NCBI GenBank assembly: GCA_016213785.1
Contig: JACQZQ010000071.1
Span: 1-64,000, forward strand
Length of the DNA stretch: 64,000 nt
From: Acidobacteriota bacterium
GTDB lineage: Bacteria; Acidobacteriota; Blastocatellia; Chloracidobacteriales; JADJPF01
Direction: 5' to 3'
Shown in pieces: positions 1 through 7,445 of this stretch (positions are counted from its first letter, which is position 1; each line of letters starts with the position of its first letter). Made by a program: the position numbers and the translations under genes. Below the pieces are notes generated by a model, which had not been told where the DNA came from, ran no database searches, and worked only from the letters and a program-made list of their open reading frames with translations.

Positions 1-125
1 GGCTTCAAGAGCATACTCATATTCAACTTGCCTCTAAAGTTCGTTCCCGTAGAGGTCTTTTGGTTCATGTCTTTGGCCGTATTGCTGCGGCTTTGATGCT
101 TTTAGTTTTAAATTTTAACTCTTAA
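1..125 (+). CDS. Partial ORF, probable transposase C-terminus
   Basis: A reading frame open from the window edge ends with TAA at 123-125. It encodes about 40 residues including KVRSRRGLLVHVFGRIAAAL. The basic patch followed by a hydrophobic helix resembles the end of DDE transposases, but I cannot name an IS family. The hsdS remnant on the other strand stops matching its family within about 15 bases of this stop codon, which supports an insertion-sequence end here. Only the 3' part is visible and no inverted repeat can be defined from one end. The transposase call is inference. Confidence 0.35.
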   Translation, partial: LQEHTHIQLASKVRSRRGLLVHVFGRIAAALMLLVLNFNS

Positions 126-361
126 TTCGCATTAATAATAAATGAGTATTTTTTGGCTTTGTCAAAGTTTATTGAAGGCAAATCTGTTTTTGTGGGATCA
201 AGAAAATAATTTAATTTTGTATGAATATCCCCATAATGAATATATAAAACATCTTCGTTGTTTGATAACTCACTGCGAGAATAAGTAGCTGTTGATAAGA
301 AACCAAAGATATTTCTATAAGCTAATATTTCTCAATCTTTTGGGATAACACCTATTTCTGT
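122..361 (-). pseudogene. hsdS: hsdS remnant: start of type I restriction specificity subunit
   Basis: Read leftwards from about 361, the frame gives KQTEIGVIPKD, a TGA at 332-334, then EILAYRNIFGFLS, YIHYGDIHTK and KTDLPSINFDKAKKY before TAA at 122-124. The family start is IPxDWE followed by a first target-recognition domain with YIHYGDIH. The TGA replaces the conserved Trp exactly (TGG to TGA), and the similarity continues in frame for about 60 more codons. It is then lost near 135-143, next to the probable transposase end. HsdS normally has about 400 residues and two recognition domains, so most is missing. It is in frame with the upstream HsdM C-terminal region, with no separate start visible, suggesting an M-S fusion or a deletion of the junction. 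Confidence 0.75.
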
Positions 362-1180
362 TTGCTTATAGTCTTTCTTTATTTGCTTACAAGTTCTAAA
401 TTTTTCTAAACGAGCATTAACTTTTTTAGTCAATTCAGCGGTTTCTGCGGCAATCTCAGGCATAGGTTTGTTGTAGCGGTCGGCCAATGTCTTGATTCTT
501 TGTGTCAGGTTTTGGGAAATACGCTCTAACTCTGATTGCACAATGCTATCAAGTGTCGTCATCCATTTATCATCTACTACTAGGGTTTTGACTTCTTCTA
601 TAGACAGGCTTTGATATTTGGCTTTTACCTTTTTATCAAGTGCGGCTTTTGCATCTTTGACTCTTTTGTTACCAAGGGCTTCTTTCTCTGTCAATGATAA
701 ATATTCCTCTAATACTTTTAACTCTGCTACTTCATCAGCATCTTTTTTAGCAAATAGCCCTTTTAATTCCTTCACACGCTTTTGCACTTCAGCTTTGTTG
801 ACTTTTTCACTATCGTTTTTTAGCTCTTCTAAAATGCCTTCTTCGCCGCTGTGTTCTTCCTCTAGCTCTTCTATTTGGCGGCTAATAGCTTCGCAATCTA
901 TTTCTAATCTTCGAATATCTTCTTGTTCTGCTAGGAAATAGCGGTTAATTAAGAGCATTGGAGGAATAAGATCTGCTTTATATTTTTGTTTATCAATTTC
1001 TAAGTCTGCCTTTTCCTTATTTTTCTTATCATCAAGAATAAGCCTAAGTTTTTTCCCTACTTCCCAACCATCATCAGCGATCATATAAACGTCATCTTGC
1101 ATTGAATCAGTCCAATAGGCCATTAAACCCTGGTAAATATCATATTTATCTACTAACTTAACTTTACTGAAAGATTGCAA
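332..1180 (-). CDS. hsdM: HsdM C-terminal part, displaced by a frameshift
   Basis: This 282-residue frame is the C-terminal half of a type I DNA methyltransferase subunit. It contains the LVDKYDIYQGLMAYW and MQDDVYMIADDGWEVGKK blocks that follow the catalytic domain in HsdM, then a long charged coiled-coil region (residues 90-180) and a helical tail. The frame is open further upstream to about 1210 and encodes ALIQELSEDIL, which joins directly onto the end of the HsdM N-terminal frame. The start given by ORF finding (TTG at 1180) is therefore artificial. The last residues (KQTEIGVIPKD) already belong to HsdS. One subunit is split in two by a -1 shift at 1210-1216. It is unlikely to be functional unless the shift is made by the ribosome. 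Confidence 0.75.
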   Translation of the reverse strand: MQSFSKVKLVDKYDIYQGLMAYWTDSMQDDVYMIADDGWEVGKKLRLILDDKKNKEKADLEIDKQKYKADLIPPMLLINRYFLAEQEDIRRLEIDCEAISRQIEELEEEHSGEEGILEELKNDSEKVNKAEVQKRVKELKGLFAKKDADEVAELKVLEEYLSLTEKEALGNKRVKDAKAALDKKVKAKYQSLSIEEVKTLVVDDKWMTTLDSIVQSELERISQNLTQRIKTLADRYNKPMPEIAAETAELTKKVNARLEKFRTCKQIKKDYKQTEIGVIPKD

Positions 1181-1203
1181 AATATCCTCTGAAAGCTCTT
1201 GAA

Positions 1204-2820
1204 TTAAGGCTTTGGGCTTTGCCCCAACTCCAATGTTTTTAAGTTGGGAGTGTGTTTTTCGCGCCAGCTATTAAAAACTATAGTAGTTTGGTTTATAAAA
1301 GCCTTAAATTCTGGATGATTATAAATGACATTCTTAATATTTGATGGCTCAGTCTTTAACTCGCTGTAATTAGCTCTTGTTGGTGTAAACAGTTCGCTTT
1401 TAAGTGAAGGGTAAGCTTGCCAATAGTTTTCTAAATCTTCAATATCACGATTAGGAATACCTCCAAGCAAATGTGCTTCGATATCTTGAATGTCTTCAGG
1501 CTCTTGGCTATCAATGTAGCGTGGGATATTTAAGTTAAAGTCATTAGCCTCAATTTCTGCTGTTGAAACCATCCGAGAATATTTTTCAATTGGGATTTGA
1601 TTATTAAAAACATCAACAATCTTATGAATATCCTGATGCCGTAAGCGGTTTTTATTGCCGTCTTTAACATAGTCTTTGCTAGCGTCGATCATAAAAATAC
1701 CGCGTCGGCTGTCAGCATTTTCTTTATCAACTACAATAATACAGGCAGGGATACCTGTTCCATAAAATAAATTAACTGGTAAGCCAATAATACCTTTGAT
1801 ATAGCCTTTGCGAATAATATTCTTGCGGATTTCGGCCTCTGCATTGCCACGAAATAAAACCCCATGAGGCAAAATAATTGCTCCTTTGCCTTTGCTTTTT
1901 AGCGAGCGAATCATATGCAGTAGAAAAGCGTAATCACCGTTTTTATCTGGTGGCACGCCATCCTCAAAACGCTTATGAATATCTTCTTTAGGGTTAAATC
2001 CATTACTCCAAGCTTTGCTAGAAAATGGAGGATTGGCAACAGCAAAATCGAAAGTTTTTAAATTGCCATCAACTATAAAAGCAGGTGATGATAGGGTATT
2101 GCCTTGCTGAATTTCTGCCGTTGCATTGTTGTGCAAGATCATATTCATTTTAGCAAGCGCTTTGGTGGCATTATCCATTTCTTGCCCATAAATACTAATT
2201 CCTTTTTCTGTTTCATCTGCGGCTTTGATTAATAAAGAGCCGCTACCGCAAGTTGGATCGTAAATGGTTTGTGTATGTGTAGCTTTACTTATTCCAATAA
2301 CTTTTGCTATCACACGGGAAACTTCTGCTGGAGTATAGAATTGCCCTTTGCTCTTGCCCGATTCAGTAGCAAAATGACGCATTAAATATTCATAAACATC
2401 ACCTAAAATGTCATCACCTTCGGCTCGGTTGCGGCTAAAATCAAAGCTTGAGTCAAAAATAGCAACTAGCTTTGAAAGCCTATCTTGCATTTCTTTACCC
2501 TTACCAAGCTTATCTTCGTTATTGAAATCAGCTACATCAATTACGCCCTTAAGCTCATTAGCTTCAGCCAATTTGCTAATGCTCACGTTCATTTTGTCGC
2601 CAATATCAGTTCGACCTTTAAGTGTAACCATATCCTTAAAACTACCGCCTTCGGGTACTTGAATTAAAGAATCAGGATCAGCTGCAAATTTATCTGATAC
2701 ATATTTAACGAATAGTAGAATTAGTACGTAATCTTTATATTGGGAAGCATCCATGCCTCCGCGCAGTTCGTTACAACTTTTCCAGAGCGAGCTATACAAT
2801 TCACTTTTCTTTATAGGCAT
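1204..2820 (-). CDS. hsdM: Type I restriction-modification DNA methyltransferase subunit HsdM (N-terminal part, frameshifted)
   Basis: HsdM transfers methyl groups from S-adenosylmethionine to adenine in the site chosen by HsdS. Visible are the N-terminal helical bundle (residues 5-150, ELRGGMDASQYKDYVLILLF), the SAM-binding motif DPTCGSGS (188-195) and the catalytic NPPF (263-266) of N6-adenine methyltransferases. The frame stops at TAA 1204 with residues GQSPKP, whereas the next frame carries on with the C-terminal half. The switch point is the heptamer C CCA AAG (1210-1216 on this strand). One lost base in the A run, or a -1 slip, explains it. No hsdR is in the window. With the hsdS remnant downstream the locus looks decayed. 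Confidence 0.88.
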   Translation of the reverse strand: MPIKKSELYSSLWKSCNELRGGMDASQYKDYVLILLFVKYVSDKFAADPDSLIQVPEGGSFKDMVTLKGRTDIGDKMNVSISKLAEANELKGVIDVADFNNEDKLGKGKEMQDRLSKLVAIFDSSFDFSRNRAEGDDILGDVYEYLMRHFATESGKSKGQFYTPAEVSRVIAKVIGISKATHTQTIYDPTCGSGSLLIKAADETEKGISIYGQEMDNATKALAKMNMILHNNATAEIQQGNTLSSPAFIVDGNLKTFDFAVANPPFSSKAWSNGFNPKEDIHKRFEDGVPPDKNGDYAFLLHMIRSLKSKGKGAIILPHGVLFRGNAEAEIRKNIIRKGYIKGIIGLPVNLFYGTGIPACIIVVDKENADSRRGIFMIDASKDYVKDGNKNRLRHQDIHKIVDVFNNQIPIEKYSRMVSTAEIEANDFNLNIPRYIDSQEPEDIQDIEAHLLGGIPNRDIEDLENYWQAYPSLKSELFTPTRANYSELKTEPSNIKNVIYNHPEFKAFINQTTIVFNSWREKHTPNLKTLELGQSPKP

Positions 2821-2987
2821 ATTTATTTAATTGAGATTTAGGGTTAAGTTTTTCAGAAAAAGATTTTGATAAAGTACGCTAATATAATAGGGCTAACCCA
2901 AAATATCTAGTAGAAAAAGTTAATAGAAGGTTATATTTTAATCAGTCTATTTTGTGAGTTTTTTAGCGTATGTGTCCGTAAACTAAA

Positions 2988-3009
2988 ACAGCCGCTTTTT
3001 AGCGGCTGT
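2988..3009 (-). terminator. Rho-independent terminator of tRNA-Phe
   Basis: A perfect 9-bp inverted repeat (acagccgct / agcggctgt) with a 4-base loop lies just downstream of the tRNA. On the minus strand it is followed by TTTTAG. The orientation and spacing fit termination of the tRNA transcript. Confidence 0.7.
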
Positions 3010-3028
3010 AACTTGTCTATTTAATTGA

Positions 3029-3101
<73 letters not shown>

Positions 3102-3286
3102 GGAAGTTCCACATATTACAGAGCTAGAGGCGTATTGTCAACCTTTTTTTCTCACTTTACCGGAAGTTTTACCTGATAAGCTTTTCTTATGTTTTTCTTG
3201 AATAATTTTTAGCCAAATCTTGACGTTATGTTTTTCTAAGTGTAATTTTATCTAAAGACTAAAATTAATATATAAGATTTAGAAAT

Positions 3287-4054
3287 ATGTCTCTAGAATT
3301 TGGCGTAGAATTTAGTTGTGCTGTTAGAAGACGCTATGGTGAACAAACATTGCGTGAACTAGCCCGTGCTGCAAGCCTTAATGCCCGTTTTGTTAATCTT
3401 TGTATTAACTCTGAACAAACCCCTACGCCTGAAATGGTGCGCTTTGTAGAGCAATTTGGTGATAAGCTGCAAAAAATAGATGAGATTTTACCTTTTTGTA
3501 AACACTGCCCAGCTAACTTAAGTAAAAATTCTTCTGTTTTAGGCGAGACTATTGGTTGTTTAGGTAGAATAAATTACCCTATTGATGCTTATGTTGAACA
3601 TTTTTTGGCTAATAGACTACAACTAATTATTGATACCATACCACTAGAAGAATGGCCTAGAGCCTTACATATTTTTATGGATAAAGACTCGCCTTTTGAT
3701 GGTGAGGCTACTAGAAATTTACGTAGAGTTACTTTAGATGGAATAAGATTTTTTGTACTAAGAACAGGTATTAAGCTTTGTCGGCGTGCTGCTCATTTAA
3801 GTACAGATAATATTTTTGATCTTTTAGCAGGGTTTTCTGCTACAGATAATGGTGCAAGCAGTTATGCCCGTGAGTTACCAGTAATGGCACTTGCTGATTA
3901 TAACGAGCTTTTGGAAATAGTTTTTTTTAATAATTTATTAGAAGAAGAAAAAAAACGTTTAATTGAAGTTAGTCTTTCCTTTAGTCAATATTTACGTTAT
4001 GCAGAGGCAATTAAATGTGCTGATGAGTTGCAGGTTAGAATGTTAATTGATTAA
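3287..4054 (+). CDS. Hypothetical protein with CxxC motif
   Basis: A 255-residue protein of unknown function. The N-terminal 60 residues look helical and resemble a helix-turn-helix-like segment (LRELARAASLNARFVNLCIN). This is followed by FCKHCPANL (near residue 71) and GCLGRINYPI, whose cysteines could bind a metal. The C-terminal half is helical and acidic. There is no signal peptide or membrane segment. No good ribosome binding site precedes the ATG. It stands alone, convergent with the small gene that ends at 4064. I do not recognise the family. Confidence 0.6.
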   Translation: MSLEFGVEFSCAVRRRYGEQTLRELARAASLNARFVNLCINSEQTPTPEMVRFVEQFGDKLQKIDEILPFCKHCPANLSKNSSVLGETIGCLGRINYPIDAYVEHFLANRLQLIIDTIPLEEWPRALHIFMDKDSPFDGEATRNLRRVTLDGIRFFVLRTGIKLCRRAAHLSTDNIFDLLAGFSATDNGASSYARELPVMALADYNELLEIVFFNNLLEEEKKRLIEVSLSFSQYLRYAEAIKCADELQVRMLID

Positions 4055-4063
4055 CTAATTTTT

Positions 4064-4513
4064 TTAACTATTAAGGCTTAGCTCTACCATTCGATTTGTA
4101 GCGTCTAAAACAGCACGTACAGCCGTTTCTGTTACATCATTTTTTAATTGGCAAGCTCCTGTTGCAGCACAAGAAATATCTTCTGTAGTAATATCAATTA
4201 ATACCATTATCACTTCACGATTAATTTTTTCAAGTAGCTGGCGTTCAACAAAAAGTAATTCCATCTTTACTTTTTCTTCTGTAAGTTTATGTAGCGCATC
4301 AAGAGTACAAAGTGCAGATAGCATTATTTTATAGTCTTGTTCGTTTGGGCCACTGCGCTCACCAAAGAATTCCTTTTCTTGCCAGAATAACTCTACACGA
4401 ATGGAACAAGAGTTATCTTCTTTTTCTGTTGCAGAGACACTTTTAATTTTTACTAGACGATTTTGTCCAGGAGAGGTATTTGATAATTTTGTTTCAGCTT
4501 GACTATTTTCCAT
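4064..4513 (-). CDS. Conserved small protein, paralog of the 54.6 kb gene
   Basis: 149 residues, function unknown. The C-terminal half (FVERQLLEKINREVIMVLID, then CAATGACQLKNDVTETAVRA and VLDATNRMVEL) matches the protein at 54558-55049 (LTGACQCEEVV, ALDATNR). Each protein seems built of two similar units, a beta-rich stretch followed by an Ala/Leu helix (ALCTLDAL in the first unit, AVLDATNR in the second), suggesting an internal duplication. There is no signal peptide or membrane segment. The N-terminal 20 residues are polar and probably disordered. It is transcribed towards the gene ending at 4054. Confidence 0.6.
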   Translation of the reverse strand: MENSQAETKLSNTSPGQNRLVKIKSVSATEKEDNSCSIRVELFWQEKEFFGERSGPNEQDYKIMLSALCTLDALHKLTEEKVKMELLFVERQLLEKINREVIMVLIDITTEDISCAATGACQLKNDVTETAVRAVLDATNRMVELSLNS

Positions 4514-4573
4514 AAGCCGCGATTATGCCGTAATAAAAAAAAATTTTCAATCTTGTATTTACAAATAAATAAA

Positions 4574-4599
4574 AAAACCGGAGCTTTAGCTCCGGTTTT
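4574..4599 (-). terminator. Terminator of the M4 metalloprotease gene
   Basis: An inverted repeat (aaaaccggagc / gctccggtttt) with a 4-base loop sits 28 bases beyond the protease stop codon. It is followed on the minus strand by a run of seven T and further T-rich sequence. The GC-rich stem stands out against the AT-rich background. Confidence 0.85.
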
Positions 4600-4626
4600 A
4601 ATTAAAGGAAAAATATCAAAATGTCT

Positions 4627-6741
4627 TTACTTGACTGAAGCAGAGTCTACGCGGAAGGTAGTGATAGCGCTGCTGTCAGTGGTTGTACGGAATTGGACAC
4701 GGATTGTTTGACCAGCATAAGCAGCAAGGCTAAAGCTCTTGGCTGTTCCATAACTACCAGAAGTACCTTTATTTAAGTTGCTGTAAGTAGCTAAAGTAGC
4801 TAGCAATGCGCCAGAAGAGTTACGAACTTCAACAAATAGTTTGTCAAATTGTGTAGAAGTTGTTGTTTCAGCAGAAGTTACATTAAGGAAGAAGCTTAAT
4901 GTCTTGCTAGTACCTGCTGGAATTGTAAATTGTTGATAAGTTTGACCGCTTACGCTATTAGCAGCACCAAAGTATGCATAACCAGTACCGGCTTGAGGGA
5001 AGTTACCATTATTGGTGTATAGAGCGCCTGCACCACTGGCTACCCAAGGAGATAGACTAGTTTCAAAACCACCATTAACTAATAATTCTGCTCCAGTTGG
5101 AGGAGGTGGTGGAGGAGGTGCAGTACAGCTAGTTCCAACGCCGACCATAGACCAAGCTTGACAAACTGCGTTATATTGAGTGCTACCATTACCAAAAAGA
5201 GCAGTAGCAGCATTTAATGTAGCAGTACGAGCACCAGCAAAGTTAGTGCTAGAGGTCATAAAGGATGTAAGTGCTCTAAACCAAATCTTTTCAGCATCGC
5301 CAGGTCCAATACCTGTCATTGTGCCGCCTAAGTGGTGAGAACCACCTTTAGCAACTAAGTAGAAAGCTTTGTTAGCAATACCAGAGTTAATATGTACACC
5401 GCCATTATCAGCAGTACCAGTATAACGTTCGCTATAGTGGTCTGGATCATCATCAGAAGTAAAACCACCATTACCTGCTAAGTGTGGGTTATCCATATAA
5501 CGAAGAGCATCACCAGTACCATTAGCTGGGGTAAAGCATTCTTCACCAATCTTATAGGTATTGGCGCTTTCACCTCTAAGAAAACGGTCAACCATTACGC
5601 CAAATACGTCAGACATTGATTCGTTTAATGCTCCAGATTCACCAGAGTATACTAAATTAGCAGTACGCTCGGTTACACCGTGAGTTAATTCGTGGCCGCA
5701 AATATCAACTGTTGTTAAAGAACTAAAAGTTGAACCATCGCCATCGCCAAAGGTCATATATTGACCATTCCAGAATGCATTGTTATATCTGGTGCTATAG
5801 TGAACTCTAGCGCCGATTAAGCTGGTAACGCCATCAATAGAGGTGGTTGAACCAGGGCCGCCATTGCCATCAATACCATTGCGACCGTGTACAGTCTTGA
5901 AGTAATCATAAGTTGCTGCTACACCATATTGAGCATCAACTATAGCTCTTTGGTTGGTGGCGTTCCATACATTATCTGTATCAGTAGAGCGGGAAAGACT
6001 GGTGGTAGTATTTTTATAATCAAAAACACCTATTTTGCGGGTAACATCTTCCATATAGAAAGTTGCACCACTTTGGTAAGCATTAAAGGATAAATTACCG
6101 TAATAAGTAGAAGTACCTGTGCCAGTTACACCAGCAGTTTGAAGATTATTATATTCCCAAATTTTTTGGCCGCTATGGGCATCAATAAAGTAGACAGGCA
6201 TTGCAGTGTCGTGGCTGCCATCAATGCGCTCAAGTTGAACGCGGTATACTAAATGATCTTTTCCTTTACGGCGTAGAACAAACATATCTATTTTTGGTTC
6301 AGCAGTTAAACAATCGCTGCAACCATAAAGCTCAGTAGCTTTATTTAAGGCTTCTGTATTAGTAAGTGTTGGTTGGGTGTTGACGCTAACTTTAGAAACT
6401 AAAGAATCAGTAATATTAAAGAGTGAGCCATCAGAATTAAGGTGGACTATTGTTTCACCACCAAATACTGGTACACCATTAACAGTTTGTTGCATTTTTG
6501 TATGAGCCATTGAAAGGTCATCAATAAATACATTGCTAACTTTTAAGTCTTTTGCACTATCAATACCATGTGAAGAAGCATAATTTGCTAAATATTCATA
6601 GCTCATGCTTTTAGCAAGGTTAAGTTCTTGTTGAGTGCCTTTGTTGAATTTTTTAAGATTTGCTTGAGTTCCAGTGTTTAATGCAAAAATAGCGACGAAC
6701 AATCCGAAAAAGAATAATGTTAGATATATGTATCTACGCAT
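4627..6741 (-). CDS. Secreted thermolysin-like zinc metalloprotease (peptidase M4)
   Basis: 704 residues. A signal peptide (residues 1-27) is followed by an FTP/PepSY-like propeptide (30-195). The M4 catalytic domain has HELTH at 350-354 and GALNESMSD with Glu374 as third zinc ligand, plus DNGGVHINSGIANKAFYL carrying the active-site His. A proline stretch (APPPPPPPTG, near 545) links to a C-terminal beta-sandwich of about 150 residues (LLVNGGFETSLSPW), which resembles MAM/CBM-like binding domains. It probably degrades extracellular protein for nutrition. The gene stands alone with its own terminator. Its ribosome binding site AGGAG (6751-6755) can pair with an upstream copy in the leader (see regulatory entry). 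Confidence 0.95.
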   Translation of the reverse strand: MRRYIYLTLFFFGLFVAIFALNTGTQANLKKFNKGTQQELNLAKSMSYEYLANYASSHGIDSAKDLKVSNVFIDDLSMAHTKMQQTVNGVPVFGGETIVHLNSDGSLFNITDSLVSKVSVNTQPTLTNTEALNKATELYGCSDCLTAEPKIDMFVLRRKGKDHLVYRVQLERIDGSHDTAMPVYFIDAHSGQKIWEYNNLQTAGVTGTGTSTYYGNLSFNAYQSGATFYMEDVTRKIGVFDYKNTTTSLSRSTDTDNVWNATNQRAIVDAQYGVAATYDYFKTVHGRNGIDGNGGPGSTTSIDGVTSLIGARVHYSTRYNNAFWNGQYMTFGDGDGSTFSSLTTVDICGHELTHGVTERTANLVYSGESGALNESMSDVFGVMVDRFLRGESANTYKIGEECFTPANGTGDALRYMDNPHLAGNGGFTSDDDPDHYSERYTGTADNGGVHINSGIANKAFYLVAKGGSHHLGGTMTGIGPGDAEKIWFRALTSFMTSSTNFAGARTATLNAATALFGNGSTQYNAVCQAWSMVGVGTSCTAPPPPPPPTGAELLVNGGFETSLSPWVASGAGALYTNNGNFPQAGTGYAYFGAANSVSGQTYQQFTIPAGTSKTLSFFLNVTSAETTTSTQFDKLFVEVRNSSGALLATLATYSNLNKGTSGSYGTAKSFSLAAYAGQTIRVQFRTTTDSSAITTFRVDSASVK

Positions 6742-6746
6742 TGTAT

Positions 6747-6804
6747 TTTGCTCCTACTTTTTTTGAGGTTATGGATTTTGAGTTGCGCCCTAAGCAGGAG
6801 CAAA
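6747..6804 (-). promoter_or_regulatory. Leader hairpin that can mask the protease ribosome binding site
   Basis: On the minus strand the segment TTTGCTCCT (6796-6804) is perfectly complementary to AGGAGCAAA (6747-6755). The second segment contains the Shine-Dalgarno AGGAG of the M4 protease whose ATG is at 6741. The intervening 40 bases contain GCGCAACTC. Pairing would block translation, so this could be a thermosensor, protein-binding or ligand-binding leader. Pairing is seen; regulation is inferred. Confidence 0.4.
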
Positions 6805-7342
6805 GTCTGTGCCAAATGAAATTTAAGTTTTACCTTTATTCCTGTTTATTAAAAAATTGAGCTACTAATAACTGTATTATCAATGAATTACCCTTTCCAC
6901 CATAGGTACAGCTTTTTATGTGAAATCTTATTAAAAATATGTTAAGGAATTTTGAGAAGCTTAATAGATCTGTATATTTGATATACAAGATATAAAAATA
7001 TCCTGTTAAGAATTGTATTTACAATTGGTTATACCAATGATAGGAAATATTTTTTGCTGTAAAGATAGTTTACACTTAGATTTAGACATAAATGCTTGGA
7101 AAATTGTAGAATAAGTAAAAACCATTATGACTATAGTTAAATAGTTTGTAATACAAGTGTTATAGATTATTTAAGAGAGTGTCTAGTTACTTGACAGCCT
7201 ATAATTTTAGAGAAATTAAAGGCATTTTTATTAAAAAATCAAGTATAAGAATAAATACTTGTATAATTAATATGCACTTAGAATTTAATAAAATTAGTTT
7301 AGAAAATTTCTTTTTAAGGGTTTTAAGCCTTAGAACTTTGGG

Positions 7343-7387
7343 TATAATACCTTGTTTGGCTGCAACAAATATTTGTAGCAAAACAAG
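7343..7387 (+). promoter_or_regulatory. fumC promoter candidate with palindrome (possible operator)
   Basis: A perfect TATAAT is at 7343-7348. The expected -35 region has no good match. Directly downstream is an imperfect palindrome from 7351 (CTTGTTT) to 7387 (AAACAAG), centred on the perfect 12-base ACAAATATTTGT at 7365-7376. It would overlap the transcription start, which is where a repressor operator or a leader hairpin would sit. The fumC ribosome binding site AAGGAG follows at about 7434. Confidence 0.4.
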
Positions 7388-7445
7388 ATCCCTCTTAAAA
7401 TAGTCTCTAAATATTTATTTACCAATATTTACTAAGGAGCAATTC

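Larger units (their letters stand above)
6742..7445. other. 700-base divergent intergenic region
   Basis: AT-rich DNA between the protease and fumC. It holds the protease leader hairpin at the left and a fumC promoter candidate with a palindrome at the right. The open frames of 60-75 codons here lack ribosome binding sites and have low-complexity composition, so I do not call genes. Nothing else recognisable was found. Confidence 0.5.

Noticed and set aside
618..941. 107-codon plus-strand frame inside hsdM
   Set aside because: Ser/Phe/Leu-rich shadow of the Lys/Glu-rich coiled-coil region on the other strand.
1..2820. Working type I restriction-modification system
   Set aside because: hsdM is frameshifted, hsdS has an in-frame TGA and lacks most of its length, and hsdR is not present in the window.
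7179..7403. 74-codon frame upstream of fumC and its antisense partner
   Set aside because: It covers the -10 box and the palindrome, has no ribosome binding site and has low-complexity composition.
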